Shown: positions 11,976-22,177, counted from the stretch's first letter. The stretch is 64,000 nt of DNA from Mesobacillus maritimus (GCF_023715205.1 NZ_JAMBNR010000017.1:1-64000); one strand, 5' to 3'. Made by a program: numbers and translations. The notes: generated from the sequence alone by a model not told the origin.

Positions 11976-12595
11976 AACAGATAACTGCTACAGGACAAAC
12001 TGTCGAAGAAGCAGTAGAATCAGCACTAGCTCAATTACAAACAACTAAGGACCGCACCGACATTCAGATTATTGATGAGGGGAAAAAAGGGATCTTTGGA
12101 ATATTTGGTTCCCGTCCTGCCGTCATTAAAGCTACTTTAAAAATTGATCCTTTTGAAGAAGCGATTAACTACTTGAAAATGGTATCGAAACAACTCGGTG
12201 CTCCAGTGGACATAGAAGTAAAGCAAGAGGGGAAACAAGTTCATTTTCTATTATCCGGCGAAAAATTAGCTTTACTAATTGGAAAACGAGGACAAACACT
12301 AAACTCCCTTCAATATTTAACACAACTTGTCATTAATCGACATTCACGTCAATTTTATACGGTTTTGTTAGACGCTGCGGATTATCGGAAACGTAGGTAT
12401 GATACACTGGTTCAGCTTGCTGAACGCCTAGCTGAAAAAGCAGTACGCACAGGGAAAGAAGTTGCATTAGAGCCAATGCCTTCATATGAACGAAAAGTTA
12501 TCCATACCGCATTGATGGCAAACAAACAGATTAAAACTTATTCTGATGGCAGTGACCCACATCGACATATTGTGATTTCGCCTGTCAAAAGATAA
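11972..12595 (+). CDS. jag: RNA-binding protein Jag/KhpB
   Basis: A 207-aa protein with the three domains of the Jag (KhpB, EloR) family: an N-terminal Jag_N domain (residues 1-50, with [11 protein letters not shown]), a KH domain with its GxxG loop GKRG near residue 108, and a C-terminal R3H domain (ERKVIHTAL ... SDPHRHIVI). It binds RNA and in other Firmicutes affects cell elongation. It begins with GTG inside the spoIIIJ stop region (4-bp overlap), so the two are translationally coupled. A good terminator follows. Confidence 0.94.
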   Translation: MKQITATGQTVEEAVESALAQLQTTKDRTDIQIIDEGKKGIFGIFGSRPAVIKATLKIDPFEEAINYLKMVSKQLGAPVDIEVKQEGKQVHFLLSGEKLALLIGKRGQTLNSLQYLTQLVINRHSRQFYTVLLDAADYRKRRYDTLVQLAERLAEKAVRTGKEVALEPMPSYERKVIHTALMANKQIKTYSDGSDPHRHIVISPVKR

Positions 12596-12598
12596 CAA

Positions 12599-12635
12599 CA
12601 AGCCAATCTCTTTAGAGGTTGGCTTGTTTGTTTTT
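12599..12635 (+). terminator. Terminator after jag
   Basis: CAAGCCAATCTC and GAGGTTGGCTTG form a long stem followed by TTTGTTTTT. Confidence 0.85.
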
Positions 12636-13098
12636 AGAAGCCTACTTGCCTTTTAGTAGGTAGGTTGAAGAGTAAAGGACAAAAACTTCTGCGTAGAAGG
12701 TAAGGCGAAAGGAGCAGAGAGGAAAGAAGTAAGATTCTTTCAGGTGAAGTTAGAGAGGCTTCAAGGACTGTCGGCTATAAGCGGAGTGCTTGGAGGGGAA
12801 ATGAACATCCATGTACTTTTTACAATTTAGGTAGATTGGATCTAGCTCTAGGTATTATTATACATTTTTTTATAAAACGTTAGAAAAAGCTTGGATTTTA
12901 AATGTTTTTTGAAGCATCTGCGAGAATTTGTTTTATTGTTATTCACATGTGGATAAGTTAAAATAGTAAATACTTGATTTTACGTGTGGATAAGTTAAAC
13001 CTGAAAGATATTTTTTTCATAATAGATGTGTTAGTCTATAAAATTGGTGAACGATATTCGAATATAGATTGTGATGATAGAAGAAATGAGGTGAAGGC
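12636..13098. other. 463-bp gap: purine-rich stretch and extra DnaA boxes
   Basis: No coding region is convincing here. From about 12640 to 12810 the plus strand is unusually rich in A and G, without a reading frame or homology I recognise. From 12939 to 12993 there are three perfect DnaA boxes: TTATTCACA (12939-12947), TGTGGATAA (12948-12956) directly abutting it, and TGTGGATAA (12985-12993). The second and third lie in a 15-bp direct repeat TGTGGATAAGTTAAA. The mnmE promoter must also be here. Confidence 0.7.
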
Positions 13099-14484
13099 AT
13101 GGAGTTTGATACAATTGCAGCGATATCTACTCCAATGGGAGAAGGAGCCATTGCAATTGTCCGCTTAAGTGGAGATGATGCATTTAAAATTGCGGACAAG
13201 TTATTTAAAGGGGTAGGAAATAAAAAAATTGTAGACGTAGCTTCTCATACCATTCATTATGGACATATAATCGACCCGAAGACAGGAGAAATTGCTGAAG
13301 AAGTGATGATTTCTGTTATGAAAGGGCCTAAAACTTTTACTAAAGAAGACGTTGTTGAAATTAATTGTCACGGGGGACTCGTTTCAGTGAACAGGGTATT
13401 GCAACTTGTGCTAAATGAAGGTGCGAGATTAGCTGAACCAGGTGAGTTTACTAAACGGGCATTTTTGAATGGTCGAATTGATTTGTCTCAAGCTGAGGCC
13501 GTAATGGATTTAATCCGTGCCAAAACAGATCGGGCAATGAACATGGCGCTTGGCCAAATGGACGGTCGGTTATCACGTTTAATCCGCAAACTTCGACAAG
13601 AAATCCTAGAAGTGTTGGCACATGTAGAAGTGAATATTGACTATCCTGAATATGATGATGTCGAGGAAATGACCCATCAAATGCTTCTTGAAAAATCTAG
13701 TTATGTCGAAAAAGAAATTGGGAAACTGTTGCAAACATCGCAACAAGGAAAAATTCTACGTGAAGGCTTGTCAACGGTAATTGTCGGTCGGCCAAACGTT
13801 GGAAAATCTTCGCTTTTAAATAGTCTTGTTCAAGAAAATAAGGCAATTGTTACAGATATCCCTGGGACAACTAGGGATGTAATTGAGGAATATGTAAATG
13901 TACGTGGAGTTCCATTAAGGCTGTTAGATACAGCTGGGATACGTGAGACAGAGGATATTGTCGAACGAATTGGGGTTGAAAGGTCACGTCAGGTTCTTAA
14001 AGAGGCAGACTTAATTCTTCTCGTCTTGAATTATTCAGAAGCCTTGTCAGAGGAAGACCGCAATTTATTTAAAGCGGTTGAGGGTATGGATGTAATCGTC
14101 ATTGTCAATAAAACAGACTTGCCGCAACAGCTGGATCTCGTAGCGGTGACGGAACTAGCAAAAGACGCAAAAGTCGTGACAACTTCATTAAAGGAGGATC
14201 AGGGTGTCGATGAGCTTGAGGAAGCTATTTCATCCTTATTCTTTACTGGCGCGATTGAAGCTGGCGATATGACTTATGTTTCAAATAGTCGTCATATCGC
14301 GCTTTTAACTCAAGCGAAAAATGCAATTGAAGAGGCTATTAATGGGGTAGAAGCAGGGACACCAATTGATATCGTCCAAATTGATTTAACACGTTCTTGG
14401 GAGCTTCTTGGTGAAATCATTGGGGATAGTGTTCATGAAAGTTTAATTGATCAGTTATTTTCACAGTTTTGTTTAGGAAAGTAA
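13099..14484 (+). CDS. mnmE: tRNA modification GTPase MnmE
   Basis: With MnmG it installs the carboxymethylaminomethyl group on uridine 34 of certain tRNAs. The N-terminal tetrahydrofolate-binding domain starts [22 protein letters not shown]. The inserted G domain has G1 GRPNVGKSS near residue 228, DTAG and NKTD. The C terminus is FCLGK, with the conserved Cys of the CxGK motif. It is 461 aa, starts at an ATG with GAGGTGA upstream, and precedes mnmG by 27 bp, so the two form an operon. Confidence 0.97.
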   Translation: MEFDTIAAISTPMGEGAIAIVRLSGDDAFKIADKLFKGVGNKKIVDVASHTIHYGHIIDPKTGEIAEEVMISVMKGPKTFTKEDVVEINCHGGLVSVNRVLQLVLNEGARLAEPGEFTKRAFLNGRIDLSQAEAVMDLIRAKTDRAMNMALGQMDGRLSRLIRKLRQEILEVLAHVEVNIDYPEYDDVEEMTHQMLLEKSSYVEKEIGKLLQTSQQGKILREGLSTVIVGRPNVGKSSLLNSLVQENKAIVTDIPGTTRDVIEEYVNVRGVPLRLLDTAGIRETEDIVERIGVERSRQVLKEADLILLVLNYSEALSEEDRNLFKAVEGMDVIVIVNKTDLPQQLDLVAVTELAKDAKVVTTSLKEDQGVDELEEAISSLFFTGAIEAGDMTYVSNSRHIALLTQAKNAIEEAINGVEAGTPIDIVQIDLTRSWELLGEIIGDSVHESLIDQLFSQFCLGK

Positions 14485-14511
14485 TTTTTAACAATAAAAG
14501 GAGGCAGCCAA

Positions 14512-16404
14512 ATGCCATTTGAAGCCGGAAATTATGATGTTATTGTGATTGGCGCAGGTCATGCCGGCAGTGAAGCCAGTCTTGCGGCGGCACGCATGGG
14601 TGCCAAAACATTAATGATCACCATAAATTTAGATATGATTGCATTTATGCCATGTAACCCTTCGATTGGTGGTCCAGCTAAAGGTATTGTCGTAAGAGAA
14701 ATTGATGCTCTAGGCGGCGAGATGGGACGGAATATCGATAAAACGTATATTCAAATGCGGATGTTAAACACAGGAAAAGGGCCTGCGGTGCGTGCCTTGC
14801 GTGCACAAGCTGATAAATTCGCTTATCAACATGAAATGAAAAAGACGATGGAAGAAGAGCCTAATTTAACCATGGTTCAAGGAATGGTTGAAAGGTTGAT
14901 TGTTGAGGATGATGAATGTAAGGGAGTTGTCACAATGACAGGAGCAGCATATCGCTCCAAAACGGTCATTATCACAACTGGAACCTTTCTACGAGGAGAA
15001 ATCATCCTTGGCGAGTTAAAGTACTCAAGCGGTCCTAATAACCAACAACCATCTATCAAGCTTTCAGAACATCTTGAAGAGTTGGGGTTTGACCTAGTTC
15101 GCTTTAAAACTGGAACTCCTCCTCGAGTTCATAGTAATACAATTGATTATTCTCAAACAGAGATTCAACCTGGTGATGATGTGCCTCGAGCATTTTCGTA
15201 CGAAACGACGAAATACATTACCGATCAGCTTCCTTGTTGGTTAACATATACGAATGAAAACACTCATCAGTTAATTGACCAAAACCTGCATCGTTCTCCG
15301 ATGTTTTCCGGTATGATAAAAGGAACAGGTCCACGATATTGTCCGTCTATTGAGGATAAAGTTGTTCGCTTTAACGATAAACCTCGTCATCAAATTTTCC
15401 TTGAGCCAGAAGGGCGTAATACCCAGGAAGTATATGTTCAAGGTTTGTCTACAAGCTTACCGGAAGATGTTCAACATCAAATTTTAAAGACGATTCCAGC
15501 GCTCGAAAACGCAAAAATGATGCGCCCTGGTTATGCAATTGAATATGATGCGGTTGTTCCTACTCAATTATGGCCAACATTAGAAACAAAGGTAGTAAAA
15601 AACCTTTATACTGCTGGGCAAATTAATGGTACTTCTGGATATGAAGAAGCAGCTGGTCAAGGATTAATGGCAGGGATCAATGCCGGTAGACGTGCGTTAG
15701 GCAAAGATGAAGTCATCCTAAGCCGCTCCGAAGGGTACATTGGTGTTATGATTGATGACCTTGTAACGAAAGGAACCAATGAACCGTACCGCCTTTTGAC
15801 TTCAAGAGCAGAATACCGTTTGTTGCTTCGCCATGACAATGCAGATTTACGTTTGACTGAAAAAGGATATGAACTCGGATTGATTCCTGAAGATCGTTAT
15901 CAGCGATTCATGCAAAAGAAGGAAGCGATTGAGGCTGAAGTGAAAAGGTTAAAGACTGTAATCATAAAGCCTTCGGAACAAGTTCAGAGCTTAATCCGTT
16001 CTCTTGGTGGAAGCGAGCTCAAGGACGGTATTCGTGGCGCTGACTTCCTAAGACGTACTGAGATTTCATATGACCATATAAAGCAAATTATTCCATCTGA
16101 GTTTGAGTTGGATTCTGAAGTGGAAGAACAAGTTGAAATCCAAGTGAAATATGAAGGATATATTGAAAAATCATTGCAGCAAGTCGATCGTTTAAAGAAA
16201 ATGGAGGAAAAGAAGATCCCAGAAAATATTGATTATGATGCGATTACGGGAATTGCGACAGAAGCGCGTCAAAAGCTTAAAAATGTCCGTCCACTCTCGA
16301 TTGCACAAGCATCGCGTATTTCTGGGGTTAACCCGGCTGATATTTCCATTTTACTTGTTTATATTGAACATGGGAAAATTGCCCGAGTATCCAATGAAGG
16401 ATAG
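14512..16404 (+). CDS. mnmG: tRNA uridine-34 carboxymethylaminomethyl synthase MnmG
   Basis: FAD- and NADH-dependent partner of MnmE. The dinucleotide-binding motif [20 protein letters not shown] lies at residues 11-30, and the family motifs [11 protein letters not shown] and [13 protein letters not shown] are present. The C-terminal helical domain that binds MnmE ends with the typical [19 protein letters not shown]. It is 630 aa, like B. subtilis GidA. The ATG is preceded by AAAGGAGG. It lies downstream of mnmE and upstream of rsmG. Confidence 0.97.
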   Translation: MPFEAGNYDVIVIGAGHAGSEASLAAARMGAKTLMITINLDMIAFMPCNPSIGGPAKGIVVREIDALGGEMGRNIDKTYIQMRMLNTGKGPAVRALRAQADKFAYQHEMKKTMEEEPNLTMVQGMVERLIVEDDECKGVVTMTGAAYRSKTVIITTGTFLRGEIILGELKYSSGPNNQQPSIKLSEHLEELGFDLVRFKTGTPPRVHSNTIDYSQTEIQPGDDVPRAFSYETTKYITDQLPCWLTYTNENTHQLIDQNLHRSPMFSGMIKGTGPRYCPSIEDKVVRFNDKPRHQIFLEPEGRNTQEVYVQGLSTSLPEDVQHQILKTIPALENAKMMRPGYAIEYDAVVPTQLWPTLETKVVKNLYTAGQINGTSGYEEAAGQGLMAGINAGRRALGKDEVILSRSEGYIGVMIDDLVTKGTNEPYRLLTSRAEYRLLLRHDNADLRLTEKGYELGLIPEDRYQRFMQKKEAIEAEVKRLKTVIIKPSEQVQSLIRSLGGSELKDGIRGADFLRRTEISYDHIKQIIPSEFELDSEVEEQVEIQVKYEGYIEKSLQQVDRLKKMEEKKIPENIDYDAITGIATEARQKLKNVRPLSIAQASRISGVNPADISILLVYIEHGKIARVSNEG

Positions 16405-16431
16405 AGTGAAAACTTCTTCAATGGTTTTTTC

Positions 16432-16524
16432 ATCCGCAACTGAATGTTAGTTGCGGATAGCCTGATTGATTTTTCAAAAGGCTAGTGCCCTAAGAAAAAC
16501 CTTATTTCATCAATCGGGCTTTTG
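16432..16524 (+). terminator. Nested inverted repeats after mnmG
   Basis: Two stems follow mnmG: ATCCGCAACT / AGTTGCGGAT (16432-16458) and a wider pair AGCCTGATTGAT / ATCAATCGGGCT (16459-16470 with 16509-16520) followed by TTTT. The second could be a terminator with a long loop. Confidence 0.4.
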
Positions 16525-16641
16525 ACTTTCAGTTGAACCCCCACTTATCCTTTTCGGGTCTTTCTCAACTTTAAGTAGGGGGCATACTGCCAGTTAATGC
16601 GGGATAAAGAAATTTTTGCAGTTTGCAGAAAGGAAAAGCCT

Positions 16642-17358
16642 ATGAATCCAGAGCAATTTCAAGCTGCTTTATTGGAAAAAGGAATTGAATTAACAGAACA
16701 ACAAATGAAACAATATGAAATGTATTTCAATACGCTTGTTGAGTGGAATGAAAAAATGAATTTAACCGCTATTACAGAGAAGGAAGAAGTGTATTTAAAG
16801 CACTTTTATGACTCTATATCAGCTGCTTTTCATTTTGATTTTTCTCAATCCACAGCAATTTGTGATGTCGGTGCTGGGGCAGGTTTTCCAAGTATCCCAT
16901 TAAAAATCGCATTTCCTGATTTGAATGTTACAATTGTTGACTCGCTAAACAAGCGAATTACATTCCTTGACCATTTAGCAAACAAACTTGAGTTGGAGAA
17001 TGTCCAATTCATTCATGACCGTGCGGAAACCTTTGGGAAAAATCCAAATTATCGTGAACAGTATGATCTTGTTATGGCACGAGCAGTTGCCCGCTTATCC
17101 GTCTTAAGTGAGCTTTGTCTACCATTAGCAAAAGTTGGTGGCAATTTTATTGCGATGAAAGGTGGACAAGCGGAAGAAGAGGTCCAAGCTGGAAAAAAGG
17201 CAATTAGTGCTCTAGGTGGTAAGTTAACCAATGTGTATTCTTTTCTTTTGCCAGTTGAGGAAAGCGAACGAAACATTTTGGTGATTGAAAAAGTGAAACC
17301 AACACCTAAAAAATATCCGAGAAAACCAGGTACTCCGAATAAGAGTCCAATTGAATAG
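16642..17358 (+). CDS. rsmG: 16S rRNA (guanine-527-N7)-methyltransferase RsmG
   Basis: Methylates G527 of 16S rRNA using S-adenosylmethionine. The Rossmann motif [15 protein letters not shown] near residue 71 binds SAM, and the basic C terminus ([16 protein letters not shown]) is that of the Bacillus GidB family. The start is set at ATG 16642 (MNPEQF), giving 238 aa, with GAAAGGA upstream; an in-frame upstream extension of 15 residues has no family match. It sits between mnmG and noc, as usual. Confidence 0.95.
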   Translation: MNPEQFQAALLEKGIELTEQQMKQYEMYFNTLVEWNEKMNLTAITEKEEVYLKHFYDSISAAFHFDFSQSTAICDVGAGAGFPSIPLKIAFPDLNVTIVDSLNKRITFLDHLANKLELENVQFIHDRAETFGKNPNYREQYDLVMARAVARLSVLSELCLPLAKVGGNFIAMKGGQAEEEVQAGKKAISALGGKLTNVYSFLLPVEESERNILVIEKVKPTPKKYPRKPGTPNKSPIE

Positions 17359-17464
17359 GGGTACCTTCTCTCTAAAATTAGGTTATAATAATACTTAGTA
17401 GCAGGAACTTGTCTTTAAATAGAGAATAGGTTAAAAGGGAGTTTCATAAAGGTGGTGCAGGGGA

Positions 17465-18322
17465 ATGAAGCCTTCTTTTTCACGCTTTTTTGGTCTGGGT
17501 GAAAAGCAGGAACAGGAACAGATAGAAGCAGAGAAACCTGAAGAACGAGATGAAATAAAAAAAATCCCAATTGATGATATCGTTCCAAATCGATTTCAGC
17601 CAAGAACGGTATTTGACGATGAAAAAATTGAGGAACTAGCCCGTACAATCCATATCCACGGAGTAATTCAGCCCATCGTCATTAGGGAATTTGAGGGTGG
17701 AAAGTACGAAATCATCGCTGGAGAACGCCGTTACCGAGCGATGAAAAAACTTGGATGGGAAGAAGTTCCGGCCATTATAAATAATTTAGATGATGCAGAA
17801 ACCGCGTCTATCGCTTTAATTGAAAACCTTCAACGTGAAGAACTATCCCCAATCGAAGAAGCGATTGCTTATGGAAAACTATTAGAAATTCATAGTTTAA
17901 CTCAAGAAGCATTGGCCCAGCGTTTAGGAAAAGGCCAATCCACGGTTGCGAATAAACTTCGACTTCTTAAGTTGCCTCAAGAAGTTCAAGATGCACTTCT
18001 AAATAAAACGATTTCTGAACGACACGCAAGATCACTGATTCCTTTAAAGGATCCTGAAAAACAAGTTCAGCTCCTAGAAGAAATCATTGAAAAATCCTTA
18101 AATGTGAAGCAGACAGAGGCAAGAGTTGAAAGAATTCTTAATCAATCAAATGAAAAGCCAAAACCAAGACGCAAAGCGTTTAGCAAGGATATGCGAATTG
18201 CCGTTAATACGATTCGACAATCTTTGTCTATGGTTTCTGATTCAGGGATTAATTTAAAGTCGGAAGAAGAGGAATTTGATGACTTTTATCAAATTACGAT
18301 TCAAATACCGAAAAAGAAATAA
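17465..18322 (+). CDS. noc: Nucleoid occlusion protein Noc
   Basis: ParB-family CTP-binding DNA protein that prevents septum formation over the nucleoid. The N terminus [14 protein letters not shown] is the amphipathic membrane-targeting helix typical of Noc. The ParB N domain ([39 protein letters not shown]) and the helix-turn-helix [23 protein letters not shown] follow. It is 285 aa and lies beside the paralogous spo0J. A candidate Noc-binding sequence is found inside soj, about 0.5 kb downstream. Confidence 0.96.
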   Translation: MKPSFSRFFGLGEKQEQEQIEAEKPEERDEIKKIPIDDIVPNRFQPRTVFDDEKIEELARTIHIHGVIQPIVIREFEGGKYEIIAGERRYRAMKKLGWEEVPAIINNLDDAETASIALIENLQREELSPIEEAIAYGKLLEIHSLTQEALAQRLGKGQSTVANKLRLLKLPQEVQDALLNKTISERHARSLIPLKDPEKQVQLLEEIIEKSLNVKQTEARVERILNQSNEKPKPRRKAFSKDMRIAVNTIRQSLSMVSDSGINLKSEEEEFDDFYQITIQIPKKK

Positions 18323-18328
18323 CTAGAA

Positions 18329-18360
18329 AATGTGAGGAACTAGAGTTTCTCACATTTTTT
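18329..18360 (+). terminator. Terminator after noc
   Basis: AATGTGAGGAAC and GTTTCTCACATT pair over 12 positions (one G-T wobble) around a TAGA loop, followed by six T. Confidence 0.85.
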
Positions 18361-18485
18361 GTAGATTTTTATATAGCTAGTTTATGTTTATGATAAAATA
18401 ATAGACATGGTTATTTTTTTTGAAAATCTATGACGAGTAGTTCATTTTTTTACTAGAAGTTAAAGGTTTGAAGGTAGGTGACAAT

Positions 18486-19247
18486 GTGGGCAAAATCATT
18501 GCAATTGCGAACCAAAAAGGGGGAGTTGGCAAGACGACAACTTCTGTTAATTTGGGTGCCTGCTTAGCATATATCGGGAAAAGGGTATTAATGGTTGATA
18601 TCGATCCCCAGGGAAATGCAACAAGTGGCGTAGGAATAGAAAAGGCAGACGTAAACCAATGTATTTATGATGTCCTTGTGGACGATGTGGCAGCAAACGA
18701 TGTTATTCTCCCAACATCTGTTGAAAATTTATTTGTGATCCCGGCGACCATTCAGCTAGCAGGAGCAGAAATTGAATTAGTACCGACTATTTCCCGGGAA
18801 GTTAGACTGAAAAGGGCTCTTGAAGAGGTGAAACAGGACTTTGATTATATCCTCATTGATTGTCCACCTTCACTTGGGTTGCTGACACTTAACTCATTAA
18901 CGGCATCGGATGCTGTATTGATTCCTGTACAGTGTGAATATTATGCACTTGAAGGGTTAAGTCAGCTATTAAACACAGTCCGTTTGGTTCAAAAACATTT
19001 AAATCATGACTTGAAGATCGAAGGAGTTCTGCTTACCATGTTAGATGCACGAACAAACTTAGGAATTCAAGTCATTGAAGAAGTGAAAAAATATTTTCAA
19101 GACAAGGTGTACAAAACCATTATTCCTCGCAACATTCGGCTGAGTGAAGCTCCAAGTCACGGAGAGCCGATCATTATCTACGATCCAAAGTCTAGAGGCG
19201 CTGAGGTTTATTTAGATCTTGCAAAGGAAGTGCTTTCACATGGCTAA
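18486..19247 (+). CDS. soj: Chromosome-partitioning ATPase Soj (ParA)
   Basis: ParA-type ATPase acting with Spo0J in origin segregation and in control of DnaA. The deviant Walker A motif KGGVGKTT is at residues 10-17, with MVDIDPQGNAT and the Walker B stretch YILIDCPPSLG. The start is a GTG at 18486 (MGKIIAIANQ), with AGGTGA upstream; it gives 253 aa, exactly the B. subtilis length. An ATTTCCCGGGAAGT palindrome-like site is embedded in its coding sequence. The end overlaps spo0J by 8 bp. Confidence 0.96.
   Translation: MGKIIAIANQKGGVGKTTTSVNLGACLAYIGKRVLMVDIDPQGNATSGVGIEKADVNQCIYDVLVDDVAANDVILPTSVENLFVIPATIQLAGAEIELVPTISREVRLKRALEEVKQDFDYILIDCPPSLGLLTLNSLTASDAVLIPVQCEYYALEGLSQLLNTVRLVQKHLNHDLKIEGVLLTMLDARTNLGIQVIEEVKKYFQDKVYKTIIPRNIRLSEAPSHGEPIIIYDPKSRGAEVYLDLAKEVLSHG
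18789..18802. promoter_or_regulatory. Candidate Noc-binding site inside soj
   Basis: ATTTCCCGGGAAGT matches the published B. subtilis Noc-binding consensus ATTTCCCGGGAAAT at 13 of 14 positions. It lies in the coding sequence of soj (TISREV). Confidence 0.6.
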
Positions 19248-20085
19248 AGGGTTAGGAAAAGGCTTAAATGCTTTCTTTAATATGGAAGTTGGTAAAGAAG
19301 AAAGCGTAAAGGAAATTACGATTTCGGAACTACGTCCGAATCCTTACCAACCACGTAAAGTATTTGAAGAAAAGGCGATTGATGAGTTGAAGGAATCAAT
19401 TATTGAACATGGTATACTTCAGCCGCTAATTGTAAGGAGAAGCATTAAAGGATATGAAATTGTTGTTGGTGAGCGGCGATATCGTGCTGCCAAAGCAGCG
19501 AAATTGGAAACTGTTCCAGCTGTTGTGCGTGAATTAAATGAACAACAAATGATGGAACTTGCGGTTTTAGAAAACTTGCAACGAGAAGACTTAAATCCGA
19601 TTGAAGAAGCGGCAGCTTACCAAACATTAATGGAGAAGCTGGGATTGACGCAAGAGGAGTTATCGAGGCGTTTAGGGAAAAGTCGTCCTCACCTTGCCAA
19701 TACGATTCGTCTATTAAGTTTGCCACCTAAAATTCAAGGATTCATTTCTGAAGGAAAAATCTCGATGGGGCACGGCCGTGCTTTATTAGGGTTAAGAAAT
19801 AAGGATCAGCTTCAAGCTGTTGCAGAAAAGGTATTGAGAGAAGGTTTAAATGTAAGACAGCTAGAGTTACTAATTCAAGAGTTGAATAATAAGGCTCCAA
19901 AAGAGAAAAAGAAAAAACCTGTTAAAGATTTGTTTATTCGCGAACAAGAAACACACCTGCGGGAACGGTTCGGAACAACGGTTACGATTAAACAAGCGAA
20001 GAACAAAGGGAAAATCGAGATTGATTTCTTTTCAAAAGATGACCTTGAACGGATTCTTGAATTAATTGGGAAATCCCAGTCTTAA
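19240..20085 (+). CDS. spo0J: Chromosome-partitioning protein Spo0J (ParB)
   Basis: Binds parS sites, spreads as a CTP-dependent sliding clamp and loads SMC condensin near the origin. The start is ATG 19240 (MAKGLGKGLNAFF), 281 aa, with AAGGAAG upstream. The ParB N domain holds NPYQPRKVFEE, the CTP-binding GERRYRAAK and ENLQREDLNPIEEA. The helix-turn-helix is LTQEELSRRLGKSRPHLANTIRLL. It overlaps the end of soj, so the two are coupled. The gene itself has no perfect parS; the two sites seen are at 26459 and 43713. Confidence 0.97.
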   Translation: MAKGLGKGLNAFFNMEVGKEESVKEITISELRPNPYQPRKVFEEKAIDELKESIIEHGILQPLIVRRSIKGYEIVVGERRYRAAKAAKLETVPAVVRELNEQQMMELAVLENLQREDLNPIEEAAAYQTLMEKLGLTQEELSRRLGKSRPHLANTIRLLSLPPKIQGFISEGKISMGHGRALLGLRNKDQLQAVAEKVLREGLNVRQLELLIQELNNKAPKEKKKKPVKDLFIREQETHLRERFGTTVTIKQAKNKGKIEIDFFSKDDLERILELIGKSQS

Positions 20086-20112
20086 GCTATCTTTGCAGAT
20101 GGCTTTTTTTTT
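20085..20112 (+). terminator. Terminator after spo0J
   Basis: AGCTATCT / AGATGGCT with a TTGC loop, then eight T. It starts at the last base of the spo0J stop codon. Confidence 0.85.
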
Positions 20113-20164
20113 CGATAAATTTACATTTTAAAGTGTAAAATCCAGTTAAATAAAGGTGAAAAGT

Positions 20165-20869
20165 ATGTTTTTATTAGGAACGATTGTTAATGGTTTATTG
20201 ATTATCGTCGGAACACTTCTCGGTAAATGGTTACACCGGATTCCAGAAGGTATGAAAACGACGGTTATGCATGGAATTGGATTATCTGTTATTGTTTTAG
20301 GTTTACAAATGGGTTTTAAAAGTGAGAACTTTTTAATTGTCATTATCAGTCTTGTATTTGGTGCAGTGATTGGAGAGTATCTTCAATTAGATGATAAATT
20401 AAATGCGGTTGGGCATTGGTTGGAGAAGAAAATTGGCAATACCGGGGAAGGTAGTATTTCACAAGGGTTTGTGACGGCTACTCTGATTTTTGTGATTGGA
20501 GCAATGGCAATTATTGGTGCACTCGATAGTGGGATACGAGGAGATCATGATGTTCTCTATACAAAAGCAATGATAGATGGCTTTACTGCCCTTATTTTGA
20601 CCACTACTTTAGGAATCGGGGTTTTATTTTCAGCTATACCTGTTGTTCTATATCAAGGACTAATTGCCACATTTGCCACCCAAATCGACCGTTTCGTGCC
20701 AGCTGCACTAATGGATAGCTTTATTTTGGAGCTTACTGCATCAGGTGGTGTAATGATTTTTGCAATTGGCTTGAATTTATTAGGGGTTACCAAAATTAAA
20801 GTGGCGAACCTTTTACCTGGAATTCTTGTAACAGCTATATTGGTCACAGGGGTATATTTATTTGCTTGA
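20165..20869 (+). CDS. DUF554 family membrane protein
   Basis: A 234-aa, very hydrophobic protein of the DUF554 family (YdfK/YqgA-like), with about six to seven predicted membrane segments and the family start FLLGTIVNGLLIIVGTLLGK. The function is not established in the family. The ATG at 20165 is preceded by AAAGGTGA; a GTG three codons earlier overlaps that site. It stands alone between spo0J and the opposing yyaC. Confidence 0.8.
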   Translation: MFLLGTIVNGLLIIVGTLLGKWLHRIPEGMKTTVMHGIGLSVIVLGLQMGFKSENFLIVIISLVFGAVIGEYLQLDDKLNAVGHWLEKKIGNTGEGSISQGFVTATLIFVIGAMAIIGALDSGIRGDHDVLYTKAMIDGFTALILTTTLGIGVLFSAIPVVLYQGLIATFATQIDRFVPAALMDSFILELTASGGVMIFAIGLNLLGVTKIKVANLLPGILVTAILVTGVYLFA

Positions 20870-20894
20870 TTGATAGGAGTGGCGCTGGGTAGAA

Positions 20895-21030
20895 GGACAG
20901 AAAAGTGGGAAAGGCTGTTTAAACTGTCTAAGAACGGGCGATTGAGGGACAGAAAAGCGTGAAAAGCAAGTTAATCTGTCTATCAACGTTTTGTTGAAGG
21001 ACAGAGAAGCGATTGACAAATAGCAAAACC
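20895..21030. repeat. Three-unit 52-bp imperfect tandem repeat
   Basis: The motif GGACAGAAAAG recurs at 20895 and 20947 and as GGACAGAGAAG at 20999, exactly 52 bp apart each time. Units 1 and 2 match at 37 of 52 positions and share CTGTCTA in their middle. Unit 3 decays after about 20 bp. It fills the gap between two convergent genes. Confidence 0.7.
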
Positions 21031-21103
21031 TCCCCAAAGTGACTGTATTGGAAAGCAGTGGGGGAAAAGACATCACCTTGACTTCCTTTCGCCCCTTTGA
21101 AGT

Positions 21104-21721
21104 TTAATTCGTTTGTTCTTGATCTAAGTTCCATTTGATTTCTGACCATGTTGGATTCTCCGGGAAATGGGTGCTAGTTTCATGGAGACCATTGGCGATT
21201 GTTTTTGCCATATTCAAAACAAGGTTTAAGCGGGTGTTTTGCAGTACGAAAAATTCCATAAAACCACTCACATTGACGATGCCTGTAATGTGAATATCCC
21301 CTACTTCTGGGAGGTCCTTATTTACGCCTGCGCCAGGCTTAACTGGTCCAGTGCCGACTTGGATATAACCAACGCTCTTCATGCGTCCAAGGCAGGCGTC
21401 AATGGCAATAATAAAAGGATTAAAATGAACTTCTTTAATTTCGCGCAATTTCTCTTCAAGGTTAACTGCATGGATAGGATGCTCCAAGGTACCGTAAACA
21501 TGGAAAGGAGCTGTATCCTTCTCTTTAAGAAAAGTTCCGATAAGTGGGCCTAATGAATCTCCAGTGGATCGGTCAGTTCCAATGCAAACAATAACAATCG
21601 GGCGACTCGTGACAGGTGGTAGCAACGTAAGGATATTTTTGGACAACTTTGAAGCTGCTTGTTGGTCCTCATGGTTCACTTTAAAATCGCTACCTTTTCG
21701 ATCAAAAAAGTTAAGATTCAT
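21104..21721 (-). CDS. yyaC: Sporulation protein YyaC (germination-protease-like)
   Basis: A 205-aa protein of the YyaC family, which shares the hydrogenase-maturation/germination-protease fold. Characteristic motifs are VCIGTDRSTGDSLGPLIG near residue 48, HAVNLEE, and the acidic IIAIDACLGR. In B. subtilis the gene belongs to the forespore programme. The start is ATG 21721 (MNLNFFDR), with AAGGGAG upstream. It is the only gene between oriC and rlmH that opposes replication, which is also its orientation in relatives by my recollection. A 12-of-14 match to the Noc consensus lies at its end. Confidence 0.93.
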   Translation of the reverse strand: MNLNFFDRKGSDFKVNHEDQQAASKLSKNILTLLPPVTSRPIVIVCIGTDRSTGDSLGPLIGTFLKEKDTAPFHVYGTLEHPIHAVNLEEKLREIKEVHFNPFIIAIDACLGRMKSVGYIQVGTGPVKPGAGVNKDLPEVGDIHITGIVNVSGFMEFFVLQNTRLNLVLNMAKTIANGLHETSTHFPENPTWSEIKWNLDQEQTN

Positions 21722-21851
21722 TGACTCCACTCCCTTAAATTCATAATAACAGTATACGGAAAATCAAGCGATTCTATACATTGAATGAAAACTCATGTCT
21801 GATGAGCATGAAGGAGAGTGACAAGGTCTGATTAATTAGCTATGAGCTTTG

Positions 21852-22041
21852 TTCTTTAAGGCTGTTTTCGTAGCGATTGTTGTAAAAATCTTAAAGCGAA
21901 GAATCAGCCATTTTGTGTGTCCGTACTAAGTTTGCTGGCCCTTTTCTCTTAATCTAAAAAGTCCTTTCAAGTGGAAATAAAGTGATTTCTCTTCAATTTA
22001 TCTCGAAAAATAACAAAGTTTGAGAAAAGGGCCTTCTTTAA
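21852..22041 (+). mobile_element. MITE-like element, copy A, with 8-bp target duplication
   Basis: The element spans 21860-22033 (174 bp). It starts GGCTGTTTTCGTAG and ends GAGAAAAGGGCC; these ends are imperfect inverted repeats (GGCtgTTTTC against GGCccTTTTC). It is flanked on both sides by TTCTTTAA (21852-21859 and 22034-22041), a perfect 8-bp direct repeat. An inner CCCTTTTCTC can pair with the right end. No reading frame is inside. Three related copies lie elsewhere in the window. Confidence 0.75.
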
Positions 22042-22177
22042 CAACTGGAGTCATTTACTTTTGAATTGAGCCGAAACTTGTTAAAATAAAACAAATGCAA
22101 TCAGTGGACGTTTGCTCACATGTTTGGAAAGGTCACTTAGTAGAAAGAATTTGATTGCTAAGTAGGAGGTCAGATTG

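Noticed and set aside
20895-21030. The 52-bp repeats as a CRISPR array
   Set aside because: There are only three decaying units, no conserved spacers of equal length, and no cas genes nearby.
21155-21168. ATTCTCCGGGAAAT in yyaC as a second Noc site
   Set aside because: Two mismatches, both in the core half-site; too weak to annotate by eye.
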